From positions 1 through 7,331 of the forward strand of contig CAIUFU010000120.1 in assembly GCA_903898475.1 (NCBI GenBank): a stretch of DNA of 7,331 bases, read 5' to 3'. The notes under the pieces were generated by a model that ran no database searches, was not told the origin of the DNA, and saw nothing but the letters and a program-made list of their open reading frames with translations. Every line of letters begins with the position of its first letter. The first letter of the stretch is position 1. Shown here in pieces: positions 7,137 to 7,331 of the stretch. The DNA comes from an uncultured Alphaproteobacteria bacterium (GTDB lineage: Bacteria > Pseudomonadota > Alphaproteobacteria > Rickettsiales > UBA1997). A program made the translations under genes and the position numbers.

Positions 7137-7316
7137 AGAATCGATATTTTCTAGTTCGAAAACCAAGTTTTTATTAGTGATTAAATCACCATTACTGTCG
7201 AAAGAATTGTAGAGAGAAAGCAGCACCAAAAATAATAAAATTGAGATCAGCAGAAAATTAAAGAAACTGTCTTTGCTTGGCGTCACTTCTGGATTCTCGC
7301 CGATATTGATGAGCAT
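7134..7316 (-). CDS. Small single-pass membrane protein, unknown function (possibly 5'-partial)
   Basis: The 60-residue product has one strongly hydrophobic helix at about 18-36 (FFNFLLISILLFLVLLSLY). It is preceded by a short polar segment with a single lysine and followed by an acidic tail ending ENIDS. The charge pattern weakly favours the N-terminus inside. I do not recognise the family. No Shine-Dalgarno motif precedes the ATG at 7314-7316, and the frame stays open to the window edge (codons for DNKKH), so the real start may lie outside and this may be the C-terminal end of a larger protein. Its TAA is followed directly by the ATG of the AsmA-family gene, the same spacer-free layout as at the next junction. 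This argues that it is a real, co-translated gene, perhaps acting with the AsmA-family protein in the inner membrane, though that is inference. Confidence 0.6.
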   Translation of the reverse strand: MLINIGENPEVTPSKDSFFNFLLISILLFLVLLSLYNSFDSNGDLITNKNLVFELENIDS

Positions 7317-7331
7317 GTGCTTTTTATTGTC

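Overview
This window looks like a piece of an AT-leaning Gram-negative genome, most probably an alphaproteobacterium. The strongest hints are the RNase PH N-terminus (MRPSKRTPNQ, AEGSCLVKFGDTHVLCTAS, QADGGTR followed by AAITGGYVAL) and the TypA C-terminal half (AYALWNLQDRG, ELVEVTPKS). As I recall these families, both read like alphaproteobacterial versions. An AsmA-family envelope protein fits an organism with an outer membrane. I cannot name the order or genus.

Every confident gene is on the minus strand, so transcription runs from the right edge to the left. Right block (7331 to 3234): a small single-pass membrane protein of unknown function, which may continue past the window edge; a 1036-residue AsmA-family protein; and panB (ketopantoate hydroxymethyltransferase, first step of pantothenate/CoA synthesis). 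The three genes abut: at both junctions the upstream TAA is followed at once by the downstream ATG, with no spacer and no recognisable ribosome binding site. They are almost certainly one translationally coupled operon. A hairpin with a nearby T run follows panB.

Middle (3233 to 2950): a 284-base gap with no convincing gene. It holds the panB terminator and a plausible sigma70-type promoter for typA. Next comes typA/bipA (2949 to 1102), a ribosome-associated translational GTPase with all its GTPase motifs intact. It is followed by a strong 15-bp hairpin whose one imperfect position is a G-U pair only in the minus-strand transcript. Then comes rph (1018 to 302), RNase PH, with its phosphate-binding and metal-binding residues intact.

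Left end (301 to 1): no recognisable gene. Several frames on both strands are open and look protein-like, one small hairpin is visible, and I could not decide what it encodes.

The set combines housekeeping functions (RNA 3'-end trimming, ribosome GTPase, coenzyme precursor synthesis) with an envelope protein. I see no mobile element, CRISPR array, rRNA or tRNA, and no clear novel system. The most useful leads are the two spacer-free TAAATG junctions, the unusual membrane-protein/AsmA/panB grouping, the general lack of Shine-Dalgarno motifs, and the unexplained left end.
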